Translations under genes and position numbers: made by a program
The notes under the pieces: generated by a model
The model's input: only the letters and a program-made list of their open reading frames with translations
Told to the model about the DNA's origin: nothing
Databases searched by the model: none
DNA from: Microvirga arvi
GTDB lineage: Bacteria > Pseudomonadota > Alphaproteobacteria > Rhizobiales > Beijerinckiaceae
Length of the DNA: 64,000 nucleotides
Assembly: GCF_016892765.1 (NCBI RefSeq)
Contig: NZ_JAFEMD010000001.1
Span: forward strand, 186,001-250,000
Direction of reading: 5' to 3'
Shown here: positions 54,586 to 62,677 of the stretch, piece after piece
How positions within the stretch are numbered: position 1 is the first letter of the stretch
Layout of the letters: every line of letters starts with the position of its first letter

Positions 54586-55431
54586 TCAGGCGCGCGGGGT
54601 GGTGTCGATCTTGAACCACTTCTCGGACAGCTTCTTGATCGTGCCGTCCTTGATCGCAGCCTGGATCGCGTCCTCGAAGCTCTTCTTGAGCTCGGTCTCG
54701 CCCTTGCGCAGGCCGACGCCGACGCCGGCACCGAGCAGGCCGCCGGTGATCGACGGGCCGACCATGGTGTAGTCCTTGAACTCGGGCTTATCGAGGGTGC
54801 CGATGATGTTGGTCGAGTCGGCCAGAACCGCATCGATGCGGCCGGCGGCAAGGTCGAGGTCATGGGCCTCGGTGGTCTTGTACTCGCGGATCTCGGACGT
54901 GCCCTTCAGGTACTTGTCGGCGAAGTTCGAGTGGATCGTCGAGGTCTGGACGCCGATGGTCTTGCCCTTCAGAACCGGCTTCAGGTCATTGATCGCCTTC
55001 TCGGCGGCCGCCTGCTGGGTGCCGAGGTTGAAGGCCTGGCCCGTGCCCGGCATCTTGGCGAGGTCGGAGTTCTTCGCCACCAGGAAGCCGTTCGGGGAGT
55101 TGGCGTAAGGGCCGGCGAAATCGATGGTCTTCTTACGCTCGTCGGTGATGCTCATGCCGGCCATGATGGCGTCGTACTTCTTGGCGGTGAGCGACGGGAT
55201 GATGCCGTCCCAGTCCTGGGCCACGATCTCGCACTTCACCTTCATGCGGGCGCACAGGTCGTTGGCGAGGTCGATCTCGAAGCCTTCTAGCTTGCCGCCC
55301 GCGCCCGTAAAGTTCCACGGGGCATAGGCGCCTTCGGTGGCGATCTTAATCGTCTTCTCCTGAGCGGCCGCTCCGCCGATCGCAAGAGCGGAACCGAGAA
55401 GAGCCAAGCCGACGGTCTTAACGAATTTCAT
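54586..55431 (-). CDS. Polar amino-acid binding protein (orphan paralogue)
   Basis: A periplasmic SBP family 3 protein of 281 residues with signal peptide (VGLALLGSALAIGGAAAQ) and the same mature start as the gene at 53522. The two share long blocks (IATEGAYAPWNFTGAGGKLEG, KCEIVAQDWDGIIP, IREYKTTE), but differ in the ligand region (IDFAGPYANSPNGFLVAKNS here). It has its own terminator, so it probably broadens the ligand range of the one permease downstream. AAGGGA precedes the ATG. Confidence 0.88.
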   Translation of the reverse strand: MKFVKTVGLALLGSALAIGGAAAQEKTIKIATEGAYAPWNFTGAGGKLEGFEIDLANDLCARMKVKCEIVAQDWDGIIPSLTAKKYDAIMAGMSITDERKKTIDFAGPYANSPNGFLVAKNSDLAKMPGTGQAFNLGTQQAAAEKAINDLKPVLKGKTIGVQTSTIHSNFADKYLKGTSEIREYKTTEAHDLDLAAGRIDAVLADSTNIIGTLDKPEFKDYTMVGPSITGGLLGAGVGVGLRKGETELKKSFEDAIQAAIKDGTIKKLSEKWFKIDTTPRA

Positions 55432-55694
55432 AGTCGTTCCCTTGATTGTGGATCCCGACCTGAAGCCAGGATCTGACTTACCCGCAGCCCTTCCAGGCCG
55501 CGCCGTGACGCAGTAACGGCCAAACTTCATAAAAAGGCAAGGGGCGCCCGGAGGGCCTTGCACAACCCGCAGCCGGGCCTCGCCGAGACCCTCGACGGCT
55601 CCGATCCTAGCCTGATCTTGCATGTCTGCCGTTGCCCATACGGAAGCGGCGGGTCCGATGGACCCGCCGCGATGTAAGGTCAGGCTAGGGCCCA

Positions 55695-56516
55695 TCAACG
55701 GCGGGCGGTCGCTCCAGGAAGGCGACGGGAATCCGCAAGGTGATGCTCGATATGCGGAACTACCGAGGCCGCAAACTGGCGCAGCGACGGGTCGTTGCCG
55801 GCCTGGGCATAGCTCGAGTGCAGGGCGAGAGCCTCCTGGTGGCCCATGCGCTGGGCCTGACCGTAAAGACGGTCGAACTGCGGGCCTGAGGTCGAGGCGA
55901 GCTGGTTCAGCATGGCGGTCTTGTCGGGAGGCAGCGGAACGCCGAGACGGATCGGGGTCACCGAGCCCGTTGCCTGCACGTCGGCGGTACGGCCCGCGGC
56001 CGCACCGGTCGTCGCGCCGACGCCTGCGCCGACAGCCGCACCCACCGGGCCGCCGACCAGCGCGCCTACGCCGGCACCGGCCAGCGCACCGGTTGCGGTG
56101 CCGCCCGCCGTGCTCGGGGAGCCGCTCGCCGCTGCACCGGCCGTCGCACCTGCGGTGGCGCCGACACCGGCACCCACAACTGCCCCGACCGGGCCCCCAA
56201 TCACAGCGCCGATACCGGCACCGGCCAGGGTGCCGCTCAGCGAGCCTCCGATGAACTCGCCGGAGGCGCTATAGACAGGACGGCCGCCATTGAGGGCCTG
56301 GCTCGTCATGGAATGATCCTGGATCATCTGCTGCGCATAGCGGCGGACCGCGGGGTTGCGGGAGCGCTCGAGAGCGAGCTGGCTCGAAGCGATTTCGAAG
56401 GCATCCGATTGGGCCGCCATCATGCGATAGGTCTGGCTGTCCATGACCGTCTGGGCAGAGGCTGGGGCGGCCGAAACGGATGCGAACAAGGCCGCGAGGG
56501 CAATATACTTCTTCAT
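55695..56516 (-). CDS. DUF4142 protein interrupted by a glycine-zipper region
   Basis: A secreted protein of 273 residues. After a signal peptide (ALFASVSAAPASAQ), residues about 25-75 match the first half of DUF4142 (SDAFEIASSQLALERSRNP, RYAQQMIQDHSM) and residues about 195-265 match its second half (LNQLASTSGPQFDRLYGQAQ, ALHSSYAQAGNDPSLRQFAAS). Between them lie about 110 residues of glycine-zipper repeats (GAGIGAVIGGPVGAVVGAGVG twice). DUF4142 is a helical bundle common in stress-induced periplasmic proteins. An EcfG-type promoter lies upstream. Confidence 0.83.
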   Translation of the reverse strand: MKKYIALAALFASVSAAPASAQTVMDSQTYRMMAAQSDAFEIASSQLALERSRNPAVRRYAQQMIQDHSMTSQALNGGRPVYSASGEFIGGSLSGTLAGAGIGAVIGGPVGAVVGAGVGATAGATAGAAASGSPSTAGGTATGALAGAGVGALVGGPVGAAVGAGVGATTGAAAGRTADVQATGSVTPIRLGVPLPPDKTAMLNQLASTSGPQFDRLYGQAQRMGHQEALALHSSYAQAGNDPSLRQFAASVVPHIEHHLADSRRLPGATARR

Positions 56517-56603
56517 GCGATGAACTCCTGTTCTTCAGGTCGCAGAACACCGTGCGAAGCCCAATAGGCTTGCAAAAGTCATGGGTGTCCGCTGCACCCC
56601 TTC

Positions 56604-56628
56604 AACGGGGAGCGATCTGAGCGGTTCC
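56604..56628 (-). promoter_or_regulatory. EcfG-type general stress promoter
   Basis: On the minus strand GGAAC (56628-56624), 16 bases, CGTT (56607-56604). This is the alphaproteobacterial extracytoplasmic sigma EcfG consensus with correct spacing, about 90 bases before the DUF4142 start codon. Confidence 0.6.
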
Positions 56629-56754
56629 AGAAAATCGGAGGTGCCGCGGGAAGAAAATCCGTTGCAAATACTGAAGCTTAGCTTTGCCTAAGCTCGGGCG
56701 GGGTGAAGATTAACTTGGCTTAGGCGCAGCTACTCCTAGAAGCATGCTTGCGCC

Positions 56755-57669
56755 TTACTCCTGCTCGTGAGGTTGACGAATGCGGGCGAGCGAGAGCATG
56801 CCCAGACCGCCTACAGTCCCGTCGGGCTTCAATCCCCTCCGTTCCGCCATGAGGAGGAAGCCCGTTTCATCACGGCCGATCGTGAAGAGATGATAGCCGG
56901 CCGTGTGAGTCAGCGTTCCGCCGCGCGACGAGGCCGAGGGTGCGCCGATGACGGGGATAGGGCCGCGCGGGCCGTCGAGGTGGGCCAGCGATCCCACGTG
57001 GTTGTGGCCGTGGAGCACGAGCTCCGCGCCGGCCCGGCACAGCATGGCCTCGAAGCGACGCGCATCGGTGAGGTTCCGGCCCGGCTCCGCGCCGCCCACA
57101 TGAGGCGGGTGATGGATCAGCACGATCCGGAAGCAGCTTGGATCGCGACCCAGTTCCTTGAGGATCTCTTCGGTGGCCTTCATCTGCTTCGAGCCGACCC
57201 GGCCGGATGCAACGAAGGGAAGCGTCGGGATGGCGGACGACAGGCCGACGATCGCGATGGAGCCGTAGCGGCGGAGATAGGGAAAGCTCGCCTCGCGGCC
57301 GTCATCGCCCCGCGTCCAGGGACCCACTTCCTTCAGGAGCCCCTCGAGCGAGCCGCGGACATAAGCATCGTGATTGCCGGGCACGAAGGTGACGCGGGAG
57401 GGGTCGCCCAGGCTTTCGAGGAATATGCGGGAGGTCTTCCACTCGTCTGGCAGGCCGATATTGCAGGTATCGCCTGTGCAGGTGACGTGATCGGGCTGCT
57501 GCGCATGGATGTCGGCCACCAGCTCAGCCAGAAGCTCCATGTCATGCAGATCCTGCCGGCTGCTGTGCCAGTTGTACCAGCCGGTCAGGCGCTTGCTCAG
57601 AAGCTGCTTCAGGCGCGGCCGCGGCAGGGGCCCTACATGGGGGTCGGTCAGGTGAGCGATGCGGAACAT
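56755..57669 (-). CDS. Calcineurin-like metallophosphoesterase
   Basis: A cytosolic protein of 304 residues with all metallophosphoesterase motifs: D-x-H in LTDPHVG, CTGDTCN (GD-x-x-N type), GNHDAY, HHPPHVGG and GHNHVG. It resembles the CpdA/Icc-like group of phosphodiesterases; the substrate (cyclic nucleotide, nucleotide or phospholipid) is not determinable. The ATG at 57669 starts directly at the fold; a GTG at 57726 overlapping the mbfA stop is possible. It may be co-transcribed with mbfA. Confidence 0.83.
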   Translation of the reverse strand: MFRIAHLTDPHVGPLPRPRLKQLLSKRLTGWYNWHSSRQDLHDMELLAELVADIHAQQPDHVTCTGDTCNIGLPDEWKTSRIFLESLGDPSRVTFVPGNHDAYVRGSLEGLLKEVGPWTRGDDGREASFPYLRRYGSIAIVGLSSAIPTLPFVASGRVGSKQMKATEEILKELGRDPSCFRIVLIHHPPHVGGAEPGRNLTDARRFEAMLCRAGAELVLHGHNHVGSLAHLDGPRGPIPVIGAPSASSRGGTLTHTAGYHLFTIGRDETGFLLMAERRGLKPDGTVGGLGMLSLARIRQPHEQE

Positions 57670-57722
57670 GAGAGCCGATTGTTGCGGGTGGACAGGAGAG
57701 TTCGCGCGGGCCACCGCTTGCG

Positions 57723-58694
57723 TCAAGCGCTGCCGATGAAGATACCGGCGATAAGCACCAGGACGCCGCCGACGATCACCTGATAGGCGGCGCTCCAGAA
57801 CGGCGTCTCCATGTACTTGGTCCGGATCCAGGAGATCGCGATCAGCTCCACCGCCACCACGAGCGCCGCGATGCTGGTGGCCAGGATGAAGGCGTTGGGC
57901 CAGGAATCCGGCACGAGGTACGGCAGGGTGTGGCCGAGTCCGCCGGCCGCCGTCATGAGGCCGCAGACGAGACCGCGCAGCCAGGGCGAGCCCCGGCCCG
58001 TGATTTCGCCGTCGTCGGACAAGGCTTCGGTGAGGCCCATGCTGATGCCCGCGCCGACTGAAGCCGCGAGGCCGACGAGGAAGGTCTCCCAGTTGTTCTG
58101 GGTGGCGAAGGCGGCTGCGAACAGCGGCGCGAGCGTCGAGACGGAGCCGTCGATGAGTCCGGCCAGTCCCGGCTGCACGTATTGCAGCACGAAGAGACGG
58201 CGGCGGGCATGCTCCTCGGCGGCCTGCGCGTTCTCGGTCAGATGGGCGGCATGCAATTCACCGGCTTTGCGCTCGTGCCCGCGTTCGATCTCCGCCAGCT
58301 TGGTGAGAAGCTCCCGCAGGGAGACGTCCAGGGTCTGCTGGGCCGCCTTCTCGTAGAAGCTCGCCGCCTGCAGCTCCATGACCTCCGCCTCGCGGCGCAT
58401 CTTGTCGAGATCGAGATGAGGGCTCCACCAGACCGCACGCCGCTTCAGGAAGCCGCGCACGTCCTCCCGGCGGATCGGCGGAAGGTGCTCGCCGAAGCGG
58501 GAGCGATAAAACCCGTAGAGGGAGTTGCGATGCTCCCGCTCTTCCTCGGCCATGCCATCGAAGATCTCGGCCGAAGCGGGAAAATCGGGGCGAAGGCGAT
58601 CCGCGAAATGCTGATAGATCCGCGAATCTTCCTCTTCGCTCGCAATCGCGAGCGCGATGACCTCGCGCTCGGAGAGTTCTGACAGGGACTTCAT
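57723..58694 (-). CDS. mbfA: Membrane-bound ferritin-like/VIT iron exporter (MbfA)
   Basis: A protein of 323 residues fusing a ferritin-like di-iron domain (about 1-165; EEEDSRIYQHF, EEEREHRNSL, EVMELQAASFYEKAA, EIERGHERKAG) to a VIT/CCC1-type membrane domain (about 170-323; GLAGLIDGSVSTLAPLFAAAF, SVGAGISMGLTEALSDDG). This is the MbfA architecture of rhizobia, which exports ferrous iron and protects against iron and peroxide stress. The perfect ICE palindrome just before the ATG indicates repression by Irr under low iron. Confidence 0.92.
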   Translation of the reverse strand: MKSLSELSEREVIALAIASEEEDSRIYQHFADRLRPDFPASAEIFDGMAEEEREHRNSLYGFYRSRFGEHLPPIRREDVRGFLKRRAVWWSPHLDLDKMRREAEVMELQAASFYEKAAQQTLDVSLRELLTKLAEIERGHERKAGELHAAHLTENAQAAEEHARRRLFVLQYVQPGLAGLIDGSVSTLAPLFAAAFATQNNWETFLVGLAASVGAGISMGLTEALSDDGEITGRGSPWLRGLVCGLMTAAGGLGHTLPYLVPDSWPNAFILATSIAALVVAVELIAISWIRTKYMETPFWSAAYQVIVGGVLVLIAGIFIGSA

Positions 58695-58705
58695 GACAGC
58701 TCCAA

Positions 58706-58722
58706 TTTAGAAATATTCTAAA
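58706..58722. promoter_or_regulatory. Iron control element (Irr-binding ICE box)
   Basis: TTTAGAA-ATA-TTCTAAA (58706-58722), within a longer palindrome with 9-base arms (58704-58724). It matches the alphaproteobacterial ICE consensus TTTAGAAnnnTTCTAAA exactly and starts 12 bases before the mbfA start codon, placed to block transcription when Irr is present. Confidence 0.9.
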
Positions 58723-58795
58723 TTGAAGACGAACCCGAGCCAAGACTCTTCAAGTCAAGTCTCCTGCAGCCGCGCTGGCAGGTCCTGCCCGTCGC

Positions 58796-58915
58796 TCAGT
58801 ACTGGGCGCCGGGGATCAGGGTCGAGTAGATCGTGCGGTCCTCGAAATTGAGGGCGGGCGACCAGGAAAAGCGGGTTGAGCGGTTCAGGTGGGACAGGAT
58901 GAAAGCGAGAAACAT
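58796..58915 (-). CDS. Small ORF of 39 residues (MFLAFILSHLNRSTRF...)
   Basis: A short frame from an ATG at 58915 to a TGA at 58796 encodes 39 residues: a hydrophobic start (MFLAFILSHL), a polar middle and a Tyr-terminated end (LIPGAQY). Third codon positions are almost all G or C (about 33 of 38), like real genes of this genome, and AAGG lies eight bases upstream of the ATG. No family is recognised. Confidence 0.55.
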   Translation of the reverse strand: MFLAFILSHLNRSTRFSWSPALNFEDRTIYSTLIPGAQY

Positions 58916-59049
58916 TGGAACACCTTTGGTTGAGACTGTCTTAGACCTTCGTATTATGCGGGTCACGTGCCAAGTTTCAGGAACAGCTATGCATGAAATG
59001 AATGACCACCTTCATCCTCCGGTAATCTTGTCATGCTTGCATGGTTTTG

Positions 59050-59532
59050 ATGTCTGACTCCCCGCCGTCACGCAAAGCGTCGCGCCTGCTCTCCTGGGGG
59101 CTTCATACCTATTGGCGCTTCTCCCGGGGCATGACCCTGGGGGTCAGGGGGATCGTACTCGATCAAGAGAACCGGGTTTTCCTGATCCGGCATACCTATG
59201 TGCCCGGCTGGCACCTGCCCGGCGGCGGTGTGGAGACCGGCGAGACGGCTCTGGCGGCCCTGCGGCGTGAGCTGCGTGAGGAGGCCTGCATCGCGGCGGA
59301 CGAGCCTCCGGTTCTCTTCGGCGTGTACTTCAATCAAAGGACGTCCAGGCGGGATCACGTGCTGGTCTATGTGATCCGCCGCTTCACGGTGCTGGAGATC
59401 AAGCGGCCGGATCGGGAAATCGCGGAGGCGGGGTTCTTCCCGCTCGACCGATTGCCGGAAGAGACGACCTCGGCCACCCGCAGGCGCCTGGCGGAGATCC
59501 TCGAGGGCCAGCCTCCCTCCGAGGACTGGTGA
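59050..59532 (+). CDS. Nudix hydrolase
   Basis: A protein of 160 residues with the Nudix box GGGVETGETALAALRRELREEA, whose last glycine is replaced (EEAC). The N-terminus (RGMTLGVRGIVLDQENRVFLIRHTY) and LPGGGVE loop are typical. It hydrolyses a nucleoside-diphosphate-linked substrate; specificity is unknown. A start at 59041 three codons upstream is equally possible. Confidence 0.83.
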   Translation: MSDSPPSRKASRLLSWGLHTYWRFSRGMTLGVRGIVLDQENRVFLIRHTYVPGWHLPGGGVETGETALAALRRELREEACIAADEPPVLFGVYFNQRTSRRDHVLVYVIRRFTVLEIKRPDREIAEAGFFPLDRLPEETTSATRRRLAEILEGQPPSEDW

Positions 59533-59686
59533 GTGAGGGTTTGCGCCGCGTTGCCGACACTGCTATGGCCTAAACCCTTCGAGGAAACGCCGAGCCCATG
59601 AACGACACCCGGATTCTGCGACGACGACACGGCTGAATCTCGTCCAGCCGCCTCATGTCTTTTTCGTCTTACGCCCGAGTCCGTTC

Positions 59687-60199
59687 ATGACTGAGCTCTC
59701 GCTCCTGATCCGCACAGAGCAACCCATCGATTCCGAAGCCATCGAGCGCCTGCACGAGCGCGCCTTCGGCCCGGGCCGTTTCGCCCGCACCGCCTCCCGC
59801 CTGCGCGAAGGGGCGTCCCATCGGCTTGAGTTGTCGTTCACCGCCATGGTCGGCACCCTGCTCGTCGGCTCGGTGCGCATGACCCCGGTGATGGCCGGGG
59901 AGGAGGAGGCCCTCATGCTCGGGCCCCTGACCGTGGAGCCGGCGTTCGAGGGCCGCGGCATCGGTGCAGCGCTGATGCGCCGGTCGCTGGACGCTGCGAA
60001 GGCCAACGGGCACACCCTGGTGCTGCTCGTGGGCGATGAGCCCTATTACAGCCGCTTCGGCTTCGGGCACATTCCGCCCCAGCATCTGCAGCTTCCCGGC
60101 CCGGTCAATCCCGCACGCTTCCTGGCGCTGGAGCTGGAGGAGGGGGCGCTGGCCCGTGCGAAGGGAATCGTGAGTACGATTCCCGACACGGGCAGATAG
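59687..60199 (+). CDS. GNAT N-acetyltransferase, YhbS-like
   Basis: A protein of 170 residues. The acetyl-CoA site is LGPLTVEPAFEGRGIGAALMRR, and the C-terminal LLVGDEPYYSRFGFGHIPPQ is characteristic of YhbS-type acetyltransferases. The substrate is unknown. It is monocistronic; a palindromic repeat region follows. Confidence 0.85.
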   Translation: MTELSLLIRTEQPIDSEAIERLHERAFGPGRFARTASRLREGASHRLELSFTAMVGTLLVGSVRMTPVMAGEEEALMLGPLTVEPAFEGRGIGAALMRRSLDAAKANGHTLVLLVGDEPYYSRFGFGHIPPQHLQLPGPVNPARFLALELEEGALARAKGIVSTIPDTGR

Positions 60200-60225
60200 G
60201 CGGCGCTTTCGGTTCACACCGCTTG

Positions 60226-60466
60226 TTCCCTCTCCCTTGCGGGGAGGGGTTAGGGGTGGGGGTGGTGCGATTGGGTGAGACGTCCCCGTCATGGCCGGGC
60301 CTGTCCCGGCCATCCCGATCGGAAGAATGCGACGCTCAAGACAATCGGGATCACCGGCACAAGGCCGGTGATGACGAGGTAGTGAAAGTGTTGATCAACT
60401 CGTCGAGCGCTCGCTCCGACTTTCCGACCCCCACCCTTTATCCCTCCCCGCAAGGGGGAGGGGGAA
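60226..60466. repeat. Nested palindromic intergenic repeat
   Basis: Outer arms (60226-60263 and 60427-60466) are inverted copies built on CTCCCCTTGCGGGGAGGG-like and GGGGTGGGGG-like sequence. Inside lie two perfect palindromes: ATGGCCGGG...CCCGGCCAT (60291-60313) and ATCACCGGC...GCCGGTGAT (60350-60372). Such G+C-rich elements are dispersed in Rhizobiales intergenic DNA. Confidence 0.7.
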
Positions 60467-60493
60467 AAGGTGGAAGCCGATTGCGGATCTCGC

Positions 60494-62566
60494 TTACGCC
60501 CTTCGCCGACCCTCGATCAGCCACGCCGCAAGCGTCGAGCCGATCAGCAGGACCAGCCCCACGAAGCCGAGTGCCATCGGGAAGATCGAGACGCCGCGCA
60601 CGATGGCGCTGTCGCTCGGCTTGATGCCGATCCAGTCGCCGCCGGCAAAGCGCGTGCCGGAATGCACGGCAACGATGCGCGGCAGGGTAAGAGCCTGATC
60701 GCCCGCCATGGCCACGCGCCGCACCGATCCGCCGGTCGCCTCGGCGATGGGCTTGAGAGCCTCGGTATTGCTGAAAACGTCCATCAATTCGCGTGGATTG
60801 GCCGGTCCGATGCTGACGAAGGTGATCAGGTCGCCCGAGCGCACCGTGTGAAGTCCCAGCTCGCGGCTCGCCACCTGCGCGGTGAAAAGTCCGGGGCGCG
60901 ACTCGGTGAGAGGGACGCTGCTTTCCGCGCCGCTCGGCGCGGTCATCGTCACCGGGTCGGCCGTCTCCGCCATGGTCTGGCGCTCGATGCGGATGTCGCG
61001 CCCTTGTGCGCTGGCCCGCAGGGCTTCCTCCTCCAGGGCCGGCTCCTTCATGAGCCAGTGGGCGAGGCGGCGCAGCAGGTCGAGATGGGGACCTCCGTCC
61101 TGATAGCCGCGGGCCCAGAGCCAGGCATGGTCGGAGAGCAGGAGCGCCACGCGGCCCTTGTCCTCTCGGCGCAGCACGAGAAGCGGCAGGTCGTTGGCGC
61201 CCGACATGAGCGTCGAGCCCGACTGGACCTGCGTGCCGATGATGCGCAGCCACTCGCCCCAGGCCGGAGGATTCTGCTCCGAACCCGGCAGGTCGCGGGT
61301 CACCGGATGGCGGTCGCCGGTATCGGTGATCTGCGCCTTGTAGGGCTGCTCGACGATGCTGCCGTTGGGCTGGCCCGGGATGATCGGTGAAAGCCGCGTC
61401 TGCGCAAGGCTGCCGTAGCTCGCGAATTCCGGCCCCGCCGCCACGAGGATCGCACCGCCTTCGCGCACATAACGTACGATGTTCTCGAAATAGCTCGATG
61501 GCAGGATGCTCTGGTTCGCATAGCGGTCGAAGATGATCAGGTCGAATTCCTTGATCTTCTGCTGGAACAGCTCGCGGGTCGGGAAGGCGATGAGCGACAG
61601 CTCGTTGATCGGCGTCCCGTCCTGCTTCTCCGGCGGGCGCAGGATGGTGAAGTGGACGAGGTCCACATTGGCGTCCGACTTCAAGAGATTGCGCCAGGTC
61701 CGCTCGCCCGCATGCGGCTCGCCGGAGACGAGCAGCACACGCAGCTTCTCGCGGATGCCTTCGATGGGCACCACGGCCCGGTTGTTGGCCTGCGTCAGCT
61801 CGTTGGGCAATCCCTCCACTTCGAGCTCGACCACGTTGGTGCCGCCATGCTCGATGCGCACGTCGAGGGAGAAGGGCTTGTCAGAACGCACCTGCTGACG
61901 GCTCATGACCTGGCCGTCCCGGCGCACCGTCACGAGAGCCGAGCCCGTGCCGCCGCGCTCCATCACCTGGGCGCGGATGGTCTGATCCTTGCCGACGATG
62001 CCGAAGCGGGGCGCTTCCAGCAGCTTGATCTGCCGGTCGCGCTCGTCCGGCCTGCCCGTGATGAGCGCATGAAGGGGTGCCCTGAAGCCTAAGCCTTCCA
62101 CGGAGGGCGGAATGTCGTGGACGACGCCGTCGGTGACGAAGATGACGCCGGCGAGCCGGTCCGGCGGTACGTCGGCGAGCCCGTTGGAGAGCGCCGCAAA
62201 CAGGCGCGTGCCGTCGTCGCCGCTGCCGTTTTCGGCCTCGATGAAGCGCGGATCCACATCCGTGAGCGAACCGAAACGGCGCTCCAGCTCGGCCCGCACC
62301 TGATCGGTCATGGGAGAGCGGTCGCCCAGGGTCTGCGAGGTCGAGCGGTCGATGACCACCGCAACGATGTCCTTCACCTTCTCCCGGTCTTCCTGAACCA
62401 GCGCCGGATTGGCGAGCGCGAGGAGAACGAGGCCGAGGGCGAGGGCTCTGAGGATCGCGACGGGCCCTCGGGAGACCAGCGCCAGGATCGCCAGCAGAGC
62501 GACGACCGCGCCGAGGACCCAGAGGGCGTAAGCCGGGATGAGAGGGGAGAAGCTGACTGAAAGCAA
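60494..62566 (-). CDS. Large membrane protein with glutamine-amidotransferase-like domain
   Basis: About 690 residues with two N-terminal membrane helices (AYALWVLGAVVALLAILAL; AILRALALGLVLLALANPAL), a VWA-like region (IVAVVIDRSTSQT, GVIFVTDGVVHD), a class I glutamine-amidotransferase-like fold (YVREGGAILVAAGPEFAS) and a C-terminal membrane helix. This is the family seen next to DUF4159 and BatA-like genes and MoxR ATPases in alphaproteobacteria; the function is unknown. A TTG at 62566 with GAGGAG five bases upstream is chosen; ATG 62590 lies inside a hairpin. Confidence 0.75.
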   Translation of the reverse strand: MLSVSFSPLIPAYALWVLGAVVALLAILALVSRGPVAILRALALGLVLLALANPALVQEDREKVKDIVAVVIDRSTSQTLGDRSPMTDQVRAELERRFGSLTDVDPRFIEAENGSGDDGTRLFAALSNGLADVPPDRLAGVIFVTDGVVHDIPPSVEGLGFRAPLHALITGRPDERDRQIKLLEAPRFGIVGKDQTIRAQVMERGGTGSALVTVRRDGQVMSRQQVRSDKPFSLDVRIEHGGTNVVELEVEGLPNELTQANNRAVVPIEGIREKLRVLLVSGEPHAGERTWRNLLKSDANVDLVHFTILRPPEKQDGTPINELSLIAFPTRELFQQKIKEFDLIIFDRYANQSILPSSYFENIVRYVREGGAILVAAGPEFASYGSLAQTRLSPIIPGQPNGSIVEQPYKAQITDTGDRHPVTRDLPGSEQNPPAWGEWLRIIGTQVQSGSTLMSGANDLPLLVLRREDKGRVALLLSDHAWLWARGYQDGGPHLDLLRRLAHWLMKEPALEEEALRASAQGRDIRIERQTMAETADPVTMTAPSGAESSVPLTESRPGLFTAQVASRELGLHTVRSGDLITFVSIGPANPRELMDVFSNTEALKPIAEATGGSVRRVAMAGDQALTLPRIVAVHSGTRFAGGDWIGIKPSDSAIVRGVSIFPMALGFVGLVLLIGSTLAAWLIEGRRRA

Positions 62567-62578
62567 AGCGATCTCCTC

Positions 62579-62609
62579 AAACCTCTTCATTCACTCGAAT
62601 GAAGAGGTT
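62579..62609. repeat. Perfect inverted repeat covering a candidate start codon
   Basis: AACCTCTTCATT (62579-62590) and AATGAAGAGGTT (62598-62609) pair perfectly over 12 bp with a 7-base loop. One arm contains the ATG at 62590 of the downstream membrane-protein gene. Confidence 0.6.
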
Positions 62610-62626
62610 TTCGTTGCTGTCCTGAC

Positions 62627-62671
62627 GCATTTTCCTCCGCAAAACCGCGATCCACTTTTGCTTGAAAATGC
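62627..62671. repeat. REP-like palindromic element
   Basis: GCATTTTC and GCAAAA are mirrored by TTTTGC and GAAAATGC at the far end (62627-62671). This layout is common in dispersed Rhizobiales intergenic palindromes; here it lies between two genes of one operon. Confidence 0.6.
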
Positions 62672-62677
62672 TCATGC

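Noticed and set aside
58990..59050. GGAAC upstream of the Nudix gene as an EcfG promoter
   Set aside because: No CGTT occurs at a suitable distance.
60470..61390. Plus-strand frame of 306 codons opposite the large membrane protein
   Set aside because: A shadow with biased composition; the minus-strand gene has membrane helices and family-like domains.
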